Source of the DNA: Lachnospiraceae bacterium
GTDB taxonomy: Bacteria; Bacillota; Clostridia; Lachnospirales; Lachnospiraceae
DNA: 64,000 nt
Reading direction: 5' to 3'
NCBI GenBank assembly: GCA_017561085.1
Contig: JAFZDQ010000127.1
Coordinates: forward strand, 1-64,000
The notes beneath the pieces are model-generated. The model searched no databases. It was not told where the DNA came from and worked only from the letters and a program-made list of their open reading frames with translations. Both the position numbers and the translations under genes were made by a program. This document shows, piece after piece, positions 43,841 through 53,608 of the stretch. Within the stretch, counting starts at the first letter, position 1. The number at the start of each line of letters is the position of its first letter.

Positions 43841-43883
43841 TTAGCACTCGTCTCTTGACAGTGCTAACAACTGGTGTTATATT
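43841..43883 (+). promoter_or_regulatory. CIRCE operator overlapping the clpB promoter
   Basis: TTAGCACTC-N9-CAGTGCTAA (43841-43867) matches the HrcA-binding CIRCE element TTAGCACTC-N9-GAGTGCTAA with one mismatch. A consensus TTGACA (43855-43860) lies across its spacer and right arm, and TATATT (43878-43883) follows 17 bases later. HrcA binding would cover the -35 box. Confidence 0.88.
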
Positions 43884-43925
43884 TCCTATAGAACAAGGGA
43901 ATTTGGTTTGATAGGAGGCGTGCGA

Positions 43926-46508
43926 ATGAATATCAGTAAATTTACGCAAAAATCCATGCAGGCAGTAGAAGGCTGCCAGAAGCTGGCATATGAATACGGA
44001 AACCAGGAAATTGAGCAGGAACATTTGCTTTACAGTCTGCTTACCTTAGAGGACAGTTTGATTTTGAAGCTTATCCAGAAGATGGAAATCGACGGACAGA
44101 CCTTTTTAAGTCAGGCTGAGAAGCTCCTTGCGGCGAGAACCAAGGTTAGTGGAGGCCAGCCTTATGTGGGGCAGGACTTAAACAAGGTACTGATCCAGGC
44201 TGAGGAGGAAGCAAAGATTCTTTCTGATGAATATGTTTCCGTGGAGCATCTTTTCCTTGCCATGGTGAAATATCCAAGTAAGACCATCAAGGAATTATTT
44301 GCAAGATTCGGTATTAATACAGAGCGCTTTTTACAGGCGCTTTCAACGGTAAGAGGAAACCAGCGGGTTACAAGCGATAATCCGGAGGCTACTTACGATA
44401 CATTGACGAAATACGGGCAGGAGCTGGTTGAGAAGGCCAAGGAACAGAAGCTTGACCCTGTAATCGGCAGAGACAATGAAATCAGGAATATTATCAGGAT
44501 TTTATCCCGTAAAACGAAGAATAATCCTGTCCTTATCGGAGAACCCGGTGTAGGAAAAACGGCCGTGGTGGAAGGACTTGCCCAGAGAATTGTTAAGGGT
44601 GATGTTCCCCAGGGACTGAAGGATAAGAAGATTTTTGCCCTGGATATGGGTGCCCTGGTAGCAGGTGCCAAATACAGAGGCGAGTTTGAAGAGCGTCTGA
44701 AAGCGGTTTTAGAGGATGTAAAGAAGAGCGACGGACAGATTATTCTGTTTATTGATGAACTTCATACCATTGTAGGAGCCGGTAAGACAGACGGTGCCTT
44801 AGATGCCGGTAATATGTTAAAGCCTATGCTGGCGCGAGGGGAACTGCATTGTATCGGTGCCACCACCTTAGATGAATACAGACAGTATATTGAAAAAGAT
44901 GCAGCACTGGAGAGAAGATTCCAGCCTGTTATGGTAGAGGAACCTACTGTAGAGGATACCATTTCCATCCTGCGTGGATTAAAAGAACGTTATGAGGTTT
45001 ACCATGGTGTGAAAATCATGGATAATGCCCTGGTAAGTGCGGCGGTGCTTTCTAACCGATATATTTCCGACCGTTTCTTGCCGGATAAGGCCATCGATTT
45101 GGTGGATGAGGCCTGTGCCCTGATTAAGACGGAACTGGATTCCATGCCCACGGAACTGGATGAACTTAACCGTAAAATAATGCTTTTGGAAATCGAGGAG
45201 ATTGCCCTGAAGAAGGAAAATGACCGACTCAGTACCGAACGTCTTGTAGAACTGCAAAAGGAACTGGCTGAGTTAAAGGATGCGTTTCATGTGCGTAAAG
45301 TGCAGTGGGAAAATGAAAAGACACAGGTTGATAAATTGTCAAAGCTGCGTGAAGAAATTGAACGCGTGAACAGTCAGATAGAGATTTGCAAACGCCAGGG
45401 GGATTTTGCCAAGGTAAGTGAATTAAGCTACAGCACATTGCCGTCCCTTAAGAAGGAACTGGAAGAGGCGGAACTTCAGATTAAGGAGAATGAGTTATCC
45501 CTTGTCCGTGAAAAAGTATCTGAAGAAGAAATTGCCAGAATCATTTCCAGATGGACGGGAATTCCGGTAGCGAAGCTGACAGAAAGTGAGCGCAATAAGA
45601 CGCTTCATTTAGATGATGAACTGCACAAGCGTGTAGTGGGCCAGGAGGAAGGTGTTACCAAGGTGACGGAAGCCATTATCCGTTCCAAGGCGGGAATTAA
45701 AGATCCTTCCAAACCAATCGGTTCCTTCCTGTTTTTGGGGCCTACCGGTGTAGGAAAGACAGAACTTGCCAAGTCACTTGCCGCAGCCCTTTTTGATGAC
45801 GAGAATAATATGGTGCGTATCGATATGAGTGAATATATGGAGAAATATTCCGTATCCAGACTCATCGGAGCGCCTCCCGGATATGTGGGATATGAAGAAG
45901 GCGGACAACTGACCGAAGCAGTCAGAAGAAAACCGTACTCTGTAGTTCTCTTTGATGAAATTGAAAAAGCCCATCCGGATGTGTTTAATGTGCTGTTACA
46001 GGTGTTAGATGACGGACGGATTACAGATTCCCAAGGCAGAACGGTAGACTTTAAGAACACCATATTAATTATGACCTCCAATATCGGTGCGCCCTATCTG
46101 TTAGAGGGTATTGACCAAGACGGTACCATTAGTGCCGGCGCAGAAGAACTGGTAATGAACGAGCTCCGTGCCCATTTCAGACCGGAATTTTTGAACCGTT
46201 TGGATGAAACCATTTTATTTAAGCCTTTAACGAAGGAACATATCAGCGGAATTATGAAACTGATTGTGGATGACTTAAATAACAGGCTGGCGGATAGAGA
46301 ATTAACAGTGAAATTGTCTCCCGAGGCGGAAGCGTTCATTGTAGAACAGGCATATGACCCGGTTTACGGTGCCAGACCCTTGAAACGATATATCCAGAAG
46401 CATGTAGAAACCCTGACGGCGAAACTGATTCTGGCGGATGAAGTTTCCCGTGGGGATAGTATAGTAATCGATGTTGAGAATGATTTATTAGTGGCAAGGA
46501 AAAACTAA
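43926..46508 (+). CDS. clpB: ATP-dependent disaggregase ClpB
   Basis: An 860-residue Hsp100 chaperone. It has an N-terminal repeat domain (about 1-145), a first AAA+ module with GEPGVGKT (about 204) and DELHT, the long coiled-coil M domain (about 400-530) that separates ClpB from ClpC, and a second AAA+ module with GPTGVGKT (about 604) and [11 protein letters not shown]. With DnaK it resolves protein aggregates after heat stress. ATG 43926 follows AGGAGG. The CIRCE element upstream indicates HrcA control. A strong terminator follows. Confidence 0.96.
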   Translation: MNISKFTQKSMQAVEGCQKLAYEYGNQEIEQEHLLYSLLTLEDSLILKLIQKMEIDGQTFLSQAEKLLAARTKVSGGQPYVGQDLNKVLIQAEEEAKILSDEYVSVEHLFLAMVKYPSKTIKELFARFGINTERFLQALSTVRGNQRVTSDNPEATYDTLTKYGQELVEKAKEQKLDPVIGRDNEIRNIIRILSRKTKNNPVLIGEPGVGKTAVVEGLAQRIVKGDVPQGLKDKKIFALDMGALVAGAKYRGEFEERLKAVLEDVKKSDGQIILFIDELHTIVGAGKTDGALDAGNMLKPMLARGELHCIGATTLDEYRQYIEKDAALERRFQPVMVEEPTVEDTISILRGLKERYEVYHGVKIMDNALVSAAVLSNRYISDRFLPDKAIDLVDEACALIKTELDSMPTELDELNRKIMLLEIEEIALKKENDRLSTERLVELQKELAELKDAFHVRKVQWENEKTQVDKLSKLREEIERVNSQIEICKRQGDFAKVSELSYSTLPSLKKELEEAELQIKENELSLVREKVSEEEIARIISRWTGIPVAKLTESERNKTLHLDDELHKRVVGQEEGVTKVTEAIIRSKAGIKDPSKPIGSFLFLGPTGVGKTELAKSLAAALFDDENNMVRIDMSEYMEKYSVSRLIGAPPGYVGYEEGGQLTEAVRRKPYSVVLFDEIEKAHPDVFNVLLQVLDDGRITDSQGRTVDFKNTILIMTSNIGAPYLLEGIDQDGTISAGAEELVMNELRAHFRPEFLNRLDETILFKPLTKEHISGIMKLIVDDLNNRLADRELTVKLSPEAEAFIVEQAYDPVYGARPLKRYIQKHVETLTAKLILADEVSRGDSIVIDVENDLLVARKN

Positions 46509-46526
46509 AAAAATATTTTTATGGCA

Positions 46527-46566
46527 AAAAGCCGGAGTCTATCTGAGATAGAACTTCGGCTTTTTA
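46527..46566 (+). terminator. Terminator of clpB
   Basis: A hairpin pairing AAAAAGCCG...AGTCTAT with ATAGAACT...CGGCTTTTT (46527-46566), ending in five T. Confidence 0.85.
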
Positions 46567-46603
46567 TAATAAAATGTATAATTTTGAGGGCTTAATATAT
46601 AGA

Positions 46604-46993
46604 TTAGGATAAAAAGTTTTGAAGGTTATTCAAAAAAGCTAATCTACTGGTAAAAACTAATATATAAGAAATAATTACAAGTGCTAATGCAATGATACTA
46701 CATATTACACCGGAAACAGCCATGTTTTTTCCACGATAGTGCTTAGTTATAGCAATAGCACCTAATGAAAGTGAGACGAGAGCTAATGCAATAGAGATTA
46801 ATCTTACACATAAGAATACTAGTGAACAAATTCCACATACCATTGAAGCGATTGACAATCCGATTTTATTTGTTGATTCAGGCTGTGCGGTATTTAAAGT
46901 GTAATCATAATTTGAGTATTGAGTTTCAGCGTTTTCACTTGTAAATGTTTCTGTTTGGTTAAGTTCCTGTTTGATGTTTTCTTCTGTTGTCAT
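46604..46993 (-). CDS. DUF4190-like small membrane protein
   Basis: A 129-residue protein with a polar Thr/Asn/Glu-rich N terminus (about 1-42) and two membrane helices (about 46-78 and 87-115) separated by the GAIAITKHYRGKNMAVSG loop typical of DUF4190. GGAGGTAAC precedes the ATG. It lies 13 bases after the next upstream gene and shares its promoter. The local sequence is clearly more AT-rich than the rest of the window. Function unknown. Confidence 0.72.
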   Translation of the reverse strand: MTTEENIKQELNQTETFTSENAETQYSNYDYTLNTAQPESTNKIGLSIASMVCGICSLVFLCVRLISIALALVSLSLGAIAITKHYRGKNMAVSGVICSIIALALVIISYILVFTSRLAFLNNLQNFLS

Positions 46994-47006
46994 ATGTTAC
47001 CTCCAA

Positions 47007-47345
47007 TTAAAAAATGCTTAATAAGTTAAATATGTTAAAACTACGTTTGCTAATCTGATTAATAATATCAAAAGCACAGTATGCACAAATAACCAGCCAG
47101 GCTACTTTATTGCAAATAAGAGTTGCAAGTGGAAGCCCTAAAGAAATCTCCTTTTTTCCTTGCGTTATAATAAGAATACTAAGGATAATCGAAGGAATCG
47201 AAAGCATATATGCTAGAATAACAAACGCATAGGAGGTTCCGGAGAAAAGTGATGCGATGATAGCAAGAATTCCAATTGCTAAAGAAATAATTTGTAATAA
47301 AGGAATAACTTGTTCATTTAGTTGAATAATAGGCTTTGTATTCAT
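47007..47345 (-). CDS. Small three-helix membrane protein, unknown function
   Basis: A 112-residue hydrophobic protein with three predicted helices (about residues 14-35, 38-60 and 75-97). The ATG at 47345 is chosen for the GGAGGAAG upstream. It is first in a two-gene minus-strand operon whose promoter (TTGACC-17-TATAAT) is overlaid by two operator palindromes of an adjacent XRE regulator. AT-rich, suggesting acquisition with its regulator. Confidence 0.68.
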   Translation of the reverse strand: MNTKPIIQLNEQVIPLLQIISLAIGILAIIASLFSGTSYAFVILAYMLSIPSIILSILIITQGKKEISLGLPLATLICNKVAWLVICAYCAFDIINQISKRSFNIFNLLSIF

Positions 47346-47384
47346 TAATACTTCCTCCACAGTAATAGAATATTGATATAGCAC

Positions 47385-47423
47385 ATTATACTCAATATAT
47401 TGAGTATGGTCAATATGTTGAGT
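47385..47423 (-). promoter_or_regulatory. Promoter overlaid by a double palindromic operator
   Basis: Minus-strand boxes TTGACC (47413-47408) and TATAAT (47390-47385), spacer 17. A perfect 16-bp palindrome ACTCAATATATTGAGT (47390-47405) fills the spacer. A second site, GGTCAATATGTTGAGT (47408-47423, 13 of 16 identical), covers the -35 box. Centre spacing is 18 bp. The divergent XRE gene at 47451 is the obvious repressor. Confidence 0.72.
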
Positions 47424-47450
47424 GTGATATTTTTAAATTGGTGATGATAA

Positions 47451-47654
47451 ATGATTTCTTATAAACCTTTTTATGAAACGCTATATAGAAAAGATATCAC
47501 GGAATATCAATTAATTTATAAACATGGTTTTTCTGCGAATACGATTCAACGTATGAAAAAAGGATTGCCGATAACGACAAAGACGTTGGATACACTGTGC
47601 TATGTATTGGATTGTGAGGTTTCGGATATTATCGTGCATGATAAAACACAATAA
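47451..47654 (+). CDS. Small XRE-family helix-turn-helix regulator
   Basis: A 67-residue protein that is essentially one Cro/XRE helix-turn-helix domain (YRKDITEYQLIYKHGFSANT then IQRMKKGLPITTKTLDTLC), of the kind that controls its own neighbourhood. It is divergent from the small membrane-protein operon; the double palindrome between them is its probable binding site. AT-rich like its neighbours. Confidence 0.8.
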   Translation: MISYKPFYETLYRKDITEYQLIYKHGFSANTIQRMKKGLPITTKTLDTLCYVLDCEVSDIIVHDKTQ

Positions 47655-47734
47655 CTTTTTAAAGTTACTGTTGTAAAAAAGAATGTAATTATTTATGATA
47701 ATAAACAAAAAGAGCAAATGAGAGTGAGGACCAC

Positions 47735-47908
47735 ATGATACCTAAAGACCCGGTAATGCTTCTTAGCTTTTTAAACCTGAAACTGCGTGATTATTACAGT
47801 GATTTGGATAAACTTTGTGATGATCTGGATATCGAAAAAGATACCATTACAGATAAAATGAAGAGTATTGGATATACTTATGATGAAGAGCGTAATCAGT
47901 TTATTTAG
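47735..47908 (+). CDS. DUF4250 family small protein
   Basis: A 57-residue protein beginning MIPKDPVMLLSFLNLKLRDY and ending with YDEERNQFI, matching the short DUF4250 family of Firmicutes. It looks like a compact helical, DNA-binding-like fold. ATG 47735 follows GAGGACC. Function unknown. It is followed by short AATAAGCATA repeats and a terminator. Confidence 0.78.
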   Translation: MIPKDPVMLLSFLNLKLRDYYSDLDKLCDDLDIEKDTITDKMKSIGYTYDEERNQFI

Positions 47909-47950
47909 AAAGAAATAAGCATAAAATAAGCAAAAATAAGCATAATAGGA

Positions 47951-47985
47951 AAGAAGTCTGCATAAAATTTGCGGACTTCTTTTGT
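47951..47985 (+). terminator. Terminator after the DUF4250 gene
   Basis: AAGAAGTCTGC pairs with GCGGACTTCTT (47951-47961 and 47971-47981), one G-T pair, followed by TTGTTT. Confidence 0.75.
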
Positions 47986-48042
47986 TTCATTCACAGTCGC
48001 ACAATTCAATTAATTTTCAGTTCATTTTTCATGGGAAATTGA

Positions 48043-48071
48043 TTGAAGAAGTGCGCAAAATAAGCTATACT
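48043..48071 (+). promoter_or_regulatory. Promoter of the carboxypeptidase gene
   Basis: TTGAAG (48043-48048) and TATACT (48066-48071), 17-base spacer. Confidence 0.6.
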
Positions 48072-48123
48072 AAATGAGGATATGAATTGTTTGCATCTGT
48101 ATGGGATGCAAAAGGAGTAACTT

Positions 48124-49350
48124 GTGAGCGAATGGCAGTTTGACGAGAAAGAATTGAAAGAGCGCAGGACACAGCGCATCAGGGAAATGCAAAAAAGAAA
48201 GCATCGTCAGATGCTTTTCAGAAGATATAGTAAACGGATTATTTGTTTGGCAATTGCCGTATTTTTCTTCGGTACAGCAGGAGTTGTCGGCGGCAAAGCA
48301 ATGGTGAAAGCCTTTCACGCAACCCCCAAGGAAGAAGAGATGGCAGAGCATAATGAGCACGCCGAAACAGCAGGCATCGAGGAAGAAGCCGTTACCACAG
48401 CCGGGAGTGTTTCCGCGGAAGAGAGTATTTCCGCCCAAGGAAGTGTTTCTACGGAAGAGATTGTAGCCAAGGTACCGGAAAATACCGCCTCCGATCCGAC
48501 AGAACCGCCCCAAATTTTTGAAGCGGTAATGAGTGAAAACCCGGGACAAATGAGTGACGAGATTATCAGCAGTTATGCAGTTTTTATAGACCTTGACCGG
48601 AAGGAAATCCTGACAGAACGTGAATCCGATGCGGTAATCAGCCCGGCGTCCATGACGAAGGTTCTGACCCTGTTAGTGGCGGCAGAGGCTTTAGAAGAAA
48701 GTGACTTGGATGATACCTTTACCATGACATTGGATATTACTGATTACAGTTTCCAAAATGACTGCAGTAATGTAGGATTTTTGGAAAATGAAATCATTCC
48801 TGTGAAAGACTTGCTTTACGGAACCATCTTACCGTCAGGCGGTGATGCTGCCGTAGGACTTGCTACTTATGTGGCAGGCAGTCATGAAGCGTTTGTAGAG
48901 ATGATGAATGAAAAAGTGGCCCAAATGGGACTTAGTGATACGGCACATTTTACCAACTGTGTGGGTTTGTATGACGAGGAGCATCATTGTACGGTTTATG
49001 ATATGGCCATGATTATGGCAGCAGCACTTGAAAATGAACTTTGCAGGGAAGTACTTTCTGCTAAGAAATATACCACCACGCCCACAACAGAGCATCCGGA
49101 AGGAATTACCATTTCCAACTGGTTTTTGAGAAGGATTGAGGACAAGGATACCGGCGGGGAAGTGATTTGTGCCAAAACCGGTTTTGTCAACGAATCGGGA
49201 AGCTGTGCGGTAAGCTATGGTGTGGATACAAGCGGCAGACAGTATATTTGTGCGACCGCGGATTCTACCAGCTCCTGGAGATGTATTTATGATCATGTAG
49301 CATTATATAAAGCTTATGCTGAGGAATCCGAGGTAGAGGATGAGGACTAA
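48124..49350 (+). CDS. D-alanyl-D-alanine carboxypeptidase (PBP5/DacF type)
   Basis: A 408-residue membrane-anchored serine peptidase. It has a positively charged N terminus, one membrane helix (about 39-58), a Glu/Ser/Thr-rich linker (about 65-135), then a penicillin-binding domain. The nucleophile motif SMTK is at about 176-179, SGG (in place of SxN) near 238, and KTG near 351. It trims the terminal D-Ala of peptidoglycan stems. The GTG start at 48124 is supported by AAGGAG 6 bases upstream. A polysaccharide deacetylase follows. Confidence 0.88.
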   Translation: MSEWQFDEKELKERRTQRIREMQKRKHRQMLFRRYSKRIICLAIAVFFFGTAGVVGGKAMVKAFHATPKEEEMAEHNEHAETAGIEEEAVTTAGSVSAEESISAQGSVSTEEIVAKVPENTASDPTEPPQIFEAVMSENPGQMSDEIISSYAVFIDLDRKEILTERESDAVISPASMTKVLTLLVAAEALEESDLDDTFTMTLDITDYSFQNDCSNVGFLENEIIPVKDLLYGTILPSGGDAAVGLATYVAGSHEAFVEMMNEKVAQMGLSDTAHFTNCVGLYDEEHHCTVYDMAMIMAAALENELCREVLSAKKYTTTPTTEHPEGITISNWFLRRIEDKDTGGEVICAKTGFVNESGSCAVSYGVDTSGRQYICATADSTSSWRCIYDHVALYKAYAEESEVEDED

Positions 49351-49402
49351 GCCCCCTGTTTACTGCATATATTTTACTTAAAAACAGATGCGGGGCAGGA
49401 AA

Positions 49403-50083
49403 ATGAAATTATGGAAACGGATAAGAGCCTGTGTGTTATTACTTTTTTTACTCACAGGCTTTTGTTTTTTGTGGAAGGAAGAACCGGCGGCTCTGGCGGC
49501 GATTGGGAAGGTGGCCGATATGGAAGAAGGGAAAAAGATTGCCCTTACCTTTGATGACGGGCCCCATCCTTTTTATACGGGGCAACTGATAAAAGGTCTT
49601 GAAAAAAGAGGAGTCCGGGCGACCTTTTTTATCACCGGCGCCAATGCAGATGCGCATCCGGAGCTGGTGAAGGAACTTGATGAAAAAGGGCACCTGATAG
49701 GTAATCATACCTATTCCCACACGCAGTTAAACAGCAAAAACGCGGAAGCATTCAAACAGGAAATCCTAAAAACCAATGAAGTAATCAAAGCCCAGACAGG
49801 GGAGGAAATTATTTATGTAAGGCCTCCCTACGGCAGCTGGAACAAGGAATTTGAAAAGGAACTGAATATGTTTCCGGTTTTCTGGACCATAGACCCCTTG
49901 GACTGGTGCAGCAGTGATGTCAACGCCATTGTGAAGCGGGTGACCACCAAGGTTAGGGACAATGATATCATTCTGATGCATGACCAGTACAAAACAAGCG
50001 TAACGGCCGCCCTCAAGATTGTAGACAAATTGCAGGAAGAGGGCTACGAATTTGTAACCGTGGAAGAATTATTGCTTGACTGA
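49403..50083 (+). CDS. Polysaccharide deacetylase (NodB/CE4 family)
   Basis: A 226-residue exported or membrane-anchored enzyme with an N-terminal hydrophobic segment and a NodB domain. The five CE4 motifs can be followed: TFDDGPHPFYT, HTYSHTQL, RPPYGSWN, the WTIDPLDW Asp/Trp, and ILMHDQY. It probably removes N-acetyl groups from peptidoglycan or another glycan. ATG 49403, behind AGGA, is preferred over 49388. It lies 52 bases after the carboxypeptidase gene, suggesting a small wall-modification unit. Confidence 0.88.
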   Translation: MKLWKRIRACVLLLFLLTGFCFLWKEEPAALAAIGKVADMEEGKKIALTFDDGPHPFYTGQLIKGLEKRGVRATFFITGANADAHPELVKELDEKGHLIGNHTYSHTQLNSKNAEAFKQEILKTNEVIKAQTGEEIIYVRPPYGSWNKEFEKELNMFPVFWTIDPLDWCSSDVNAIVKRVTTKVRDNDIILMHDQYKTSVTAALKIVDKLQEEGYEFVTVEELLLD

Positions 50084-50101
50084 AAGAATTTGAAAAATTC
50101 C

Positions 50102-50130
50102 TTGGCGGTAGCGGAAACTTAGGATATAAT
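50102..50130 (+). promoter_or_regulatory. Promoter of rarA
   Basis: TTGGCG (50102-50107) and TATAAT (50125-50130) with a 17-base spacer. Confidence 0.6.
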
Positions 50131-50166
50131 ATAAACTGATATTTTATGAGCAAATGAGGAAATACC

Positions 50167-51507
50167 ATGGATTTATTTGAATATATGCGCGCTACCAATA
50201 TGGAGAAGGAATCTCCCCTGGCAGCCCGCCTTCGTCCCACGACCTTAGAGGAAGTGGTCGGACAACAGCATATTATCGGAAAGGATAAACTGCTTTACCG
50301 TGCTATTAAAGCGGATAAATTAAGTTCCCTGATTTTTTACGGACCTCCCGGAACCGGCAAAACGACACTTGCCAAGGTAATTGCCAACACCACCAGTGCG
50401 GAATTCACTCAGATTAACGCCACCGTAGCCGGCAAAAAGGATATGGAGGAAGTGGTGAACAAGGCAAAGAATACCCAGGGAATGTATGGGAAGAAAACCA
50501 TTTTGTTTATAGACGAAATTCATCGTTTTAATAAGGGGCAGCAGGATTATTTGTTACCCTTTGTGGAAGACGGAACCATTATCCTGATTGGTGCAACTAC
50601 CGAAAATCCTTATTTTGAGGTAAACAGCGCGCTGATTTCCCGTTCCATTATTTTTGAGCTAAAGCCCATTGAAAAGGAAGATATCAAGACCCTGATTCAA
50701 AGAGCGGTTTATGATACGGAAAAAGGCATGGGCGCTTATGATGCCGTGATAGAAGAGGATGCCCTGGAGTTTTTGGCGGAATTATCCGGCGGTGATGCCC
50801 GTCATGCATTAAATGCGGTAGAACTGGGCGTTATGACCACGAACCGCAGTGAAGACGGCAAGATACATATTACCCTGGAGGTTGCCCAAGAGTGTATTCA
50901 AAAGAGAACTGTCCGTTATGACAAAACAGGGGACAATCATTATGATACGATTTCCGCGTTTATTAAAAGTATGCGTGGCTCCGACCCGGACGGCGCGGTT
51001 TATTATCTTGCAAGGATGCTTTATGCAGGAGAAAGTGTGACCTTTATCGCAAGAAGAATTATGATTCATGCGGCGGAGGATGTGGGGATTGCTGACCCTA
51101 TGGCCCTTCAGGTGGCTGTCAGTGCTTCTTTGGCGGTAGAGAGAGTCGGTATGCCGGAAGCCCAGATTATTTTGGCAGAAGCGGCTATGTATGTGGCTTG
51201 TGCGCCTAAGAGTAATGCCTGTGTTTGCGCAATCGGAGATGCCATGAAGACAGTGGAAGAGACCGGAAATCTGCCCATACCCAGTCATTTGCAGGATGCC
51301 CATTATAAGGGAGCGGCGAAGCTTGGTCACGGAACCGGGTATAAATATCCCCATGATTATCCGGGCAATTATGTACACCAGCAGTACTTACCTTATGAAT
51401 TGACCGGCAGGGAATTTTACCGTCCTTCCGGAAACGGTCATGAACAGAAGGTGCGGGAGCATTTCCGAAAAATCAAAAGTGAAGCTAAAGGAATAACGAA
51501 AGAATGA
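50167..51507 (+). CDS. rarA: Replication-associated recombination protein A
   Basis: A 446-residue AAA+ ATPase of the RarA/MgsA/WRNIP1 family acting at stalled replication forks. Walker A GPPGTGKTT (about 58-66), Walker B DEIHRFNKGQQD (about 118-129), sensor GATTENPYFEVN and the C-terminal tetramerisation domain with LPYELTGREFYRPSGNGHE are all present. Its stop overlaps the start of the next gene by 4 bases, so the two are translationally coupled. Confidence 0.94.
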   Translation: MDLFEYMRATNMEKESPLAARLRPTTLEEVVGQQHIIGKDKLLYRAIKADKLSSLIFYGPPGTGKTTLAKVIANTTSAEFTQINATVAGKKDMEEVVNKAKNTQGMYGKKTILFIDEIHRFNKGQQDYLLPFVEDGTIILIGATTENPYFEVNSALISRSIIFELKPIEKEDIKTLIQRAVYDTEKGMGAYDAVIEEDALEFLAELSGGDARHALNAVELGVMTTNRSEDGKIHITLEVAQECIQKRTVRYDKTGDNHYDTISAFIKSMRGSDPDGAVYYLARMLYAGESVTFIARRIMIHAAEDVGIADPMALQVAVSASLAVERVGMPEAQIILAEAAMYVACAPKSNACVCAIGDAMKTVEETGNLPIPSHLQDAHYKGAAKLGHGTGYKYPHDYPGNYVHQQYLPYELTGREFYRPSGNGHEQKVREHFRKIKSEAKGITKE

Positions 51508-53465
51508 ATATAGATTTGGAAATGATAGAGTTGGAGCCTGTCGGAAGCGAGACAGATAAAACAGGCAAAAGGAAAAAGAAACGGAGACGCCGTAAGCGGA
51601 GACTCGCGAAAAACGGAAATAAAGTAGTCGCAGGAGGCAAATCAGCCGCAGGAGGCAGGAAGAAGAAAAGAGGTATCGGTACGATTCTTCTTCGCATCTT
51701 TTTACTGTTGCTTCTTTTAGGAGGAATTGTTGGCGGTGTATTGTTCTTTTTGCATAGAAGTGACAAAGCGCAGAAGGAAGCGGCTGCCATGGAGCAGATT
51801 CAGGCACCGGTTAAGGAAGAAACGGTAGTCGAGAAAGAACCGGAGGTTTTACCGGATATCAGTTCCGCCGTTTTGGGACATATCGTGACTGCCGGAGAAA
51901 TGGTGGACAAGGTTTATAAGCAAAGACCTCCCAGTGTAGATTTGACGGAAGCGGAAGCTGCAGAGTTCGGTGACATCACTTCCTGTGTGATAGAGGATGG
52001 CAGCAGGGTGTCCGTAACCATGGAAGTAGACGGACTTCCGGTTAGTGATGATAAGTTTTATTATTTGTTTGATATGAATACTTATGAAACCACACTTGAG
52101 GGCAAAGAGCCTTTGGACAAGGTTTATAAGGACCGGGTGATGACCTTTTCGGCACCGCTTAATTACAACAGCTCAAGCAGCAGATTGTTTAAGAAATTTA
52201 CGGTTGCCATCAAGAAGGATGATAAGTATATCCGTGTTTGCCGGCCTCATTTTATTACCAACCCTGAGGCAATTGCCAGGTATTCATCCTATCAGACCCC
52301 TGCTTCTAAGAAAGGACTCTTGGTAGATCCGAATAAGCTGCGGGGAAGTGAACTGGATGACTTGGGTGTGAAGCAGGCAGCTTATAATATTCCTCTTGGC
52401 AGACTACTGGGACCTACTTCTAATCCGGCTTGGCCTACCATTCATTATACTTATAATGGACGGACTTATACCATCAACGGCCAGGTGGTAGCGGAATATG
52501 ACCTGATTTTCGGTACATTGACGAATAAGGGAATTTGTACCACTGCGATTATTTTGAATAATTTCTCGGGATATACCCAATTGATTCATCCCCAATCCAG
52601 AAGCGGAAGCACGGCACCTTATGCCATGTTTAATGCTACTGACAGTGATGGTGTAGAGATTATTGCAGCGCTTGGTACCTTCCTGGCTGAGCGTTATTCA
52701 AGTAATGCCCACGGAAAGGTTTCCAACTGGATTATTGCCAATGAAATCAATGCTCGTAAGGAATGGAACTATATGGCCCATACGGATGTAAATACTTATG
52801 TGGACGAGTATGCAAAGAGCTTCCGTGTATTTTATAATGCAATCAAGAGCGTGAATGCGGCAGCAAGAGTTTATATGCCCATCGACCAGCAGTGGGACAG
52901 AAACTTAAAGAACAATCCCAATTATGACGGTCGGGATGTAATTGACGTATTTAACAGAACCATTTCCATGAGAGGAAATATTGACTGGGGATTGGCCCAG
53001 CATCCTTATAACGTGCCCCTTTACGAAACCAGAATCTGGAAGGGCACGAAATATGTAAATAACAGTGTCAGCACCTCCATGATTACCATGGACAATATCA
53101 GTGTACTGACCAACTATATGCAGCAGGAATCTCTTTTAAGTCCTGCAGGTGGGGTGAGAAGTATTCTGTTAAGTGAACAGGGATACAGCTCTACAGCAGG
53201 GGAAGCGGTGCAGGCTGCGGCCTTTGCCTATGCATATTACAAGACCGAGAATAATCCTCATATTGACGGCTTCTTACTGAACCGTCAGACGGATGCGCCG
53301 GAAGAGGTGGCCCAGGGACTTGCTTTTGGTCTGAATCACTCAAACGGAGCACACAAGTATATCTACAATGTATTTAAATATATTGATACGCCCCAGCATG
53401 CGGATTACACCAATTTCGCCAAGGATATCATCGGAATATCCAGATGGAGCCAGATTATGGATTAG
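51504..53465 (+). CDS. DUF5722-like membrane-anchored protein with glycosidase-like domain
   Basis: A 653-residue protein. It has a very basic N terminus (KRKKKRRRRKRR, about 25-36), one membrane helix (about 58-78), a beta-rich region (about 125-265) and a C-terminal barrel-like domain (about 270-650) matching what I know as DUF5722. NWIIANEINARKEWNYM and SILLSEQGYSS resemble the acid/base and nucleophile loops of clan GH-A glycosidases, which suggests an extracellular sugar-cleaving role; this is inference. It overlaps rarA by 4 bases. A long hairpin terminator follows. Confidence 0.78.
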   Translation: MNIDLEMIELEPVGSETDKTGKRKKKRRRRKRRLAKNGNKVVAGGKSAAGGRKKKRGIGTILLRIFLLLLLLGGIVGGVLFFLHRSDKAQKEAAAMEQIQAPVKEETVVEKEPEVLPDISSAVLGHIVTAGEMVDKVYKQRPPSVDLTEAEAAEFGDITSCVIEDGSRVSVTMEVDGLPVSDDKFYYLFDMNTYETTLEGKEPLDKVYKDRVMTFSAPLNYNSSSSRLFKKFTVAIKKDDKYIRVCRPHFITNPEAIARYSSYQTPASKKGLLVDPNKLRGSELDDLGVKQAAYNIPLGRLLGPTSNPAWPTIHYTYNGRTYTINGQVVAEYDLIFGTLTNKGICTTAIILNNFSGYTQLIHPQSRSGSTAPYAMFNATDSDGVEIIAALGTFLAERYSSNAHGKVSNWIIANEINARKEWNYMAHTDVNTYVDEYAKSFRVFYNAIKSVNAAARVYMPIDQQWDRNLKNNPNYDGRDVIDVFNRTISMRGNIDWGLAQHPYNVPLYETRIWKGTKYVNNSVSTSMITMDNISVLTNYMQQESLLSPAGGVRSILLSEQGYSSTAGEAVQAAAFAYAYYKTENNPHIDGFLLNRQTDAPEEVAQGLAFGLNHSNGAHKYIYNVFKYIDTPQHADYTNFAKDIIGISRWSQIMD

Positions 53466-53506
53466 TCGTATATGTGATGAGATATTAGATTAGACACCGG
53501 AAAATG

Positions 53507-53566
53507 AAGGGAACATAATATTTTTCCGCAGGATAAGCCTGTCGGGAAACATTATGTTCCTTTATT
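53507..53566 (+). terminator. Long terminator hairpin after the DUF5722-like gene
   Basis: AAGG-G-AACATAAT (53507-53519) pairs with ATTATGTTCCTT (53551-53562), one bulged base, with an inner TTTCC/GGAAA and CAGG/CCTG stem. T-rich sequence follows. Confidence 0.75.
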
Positions 53567-53608
53567 ATTTATGATTTTTTGCAATTTGTGGTGGTTGTCC
53601 CAACAAAC

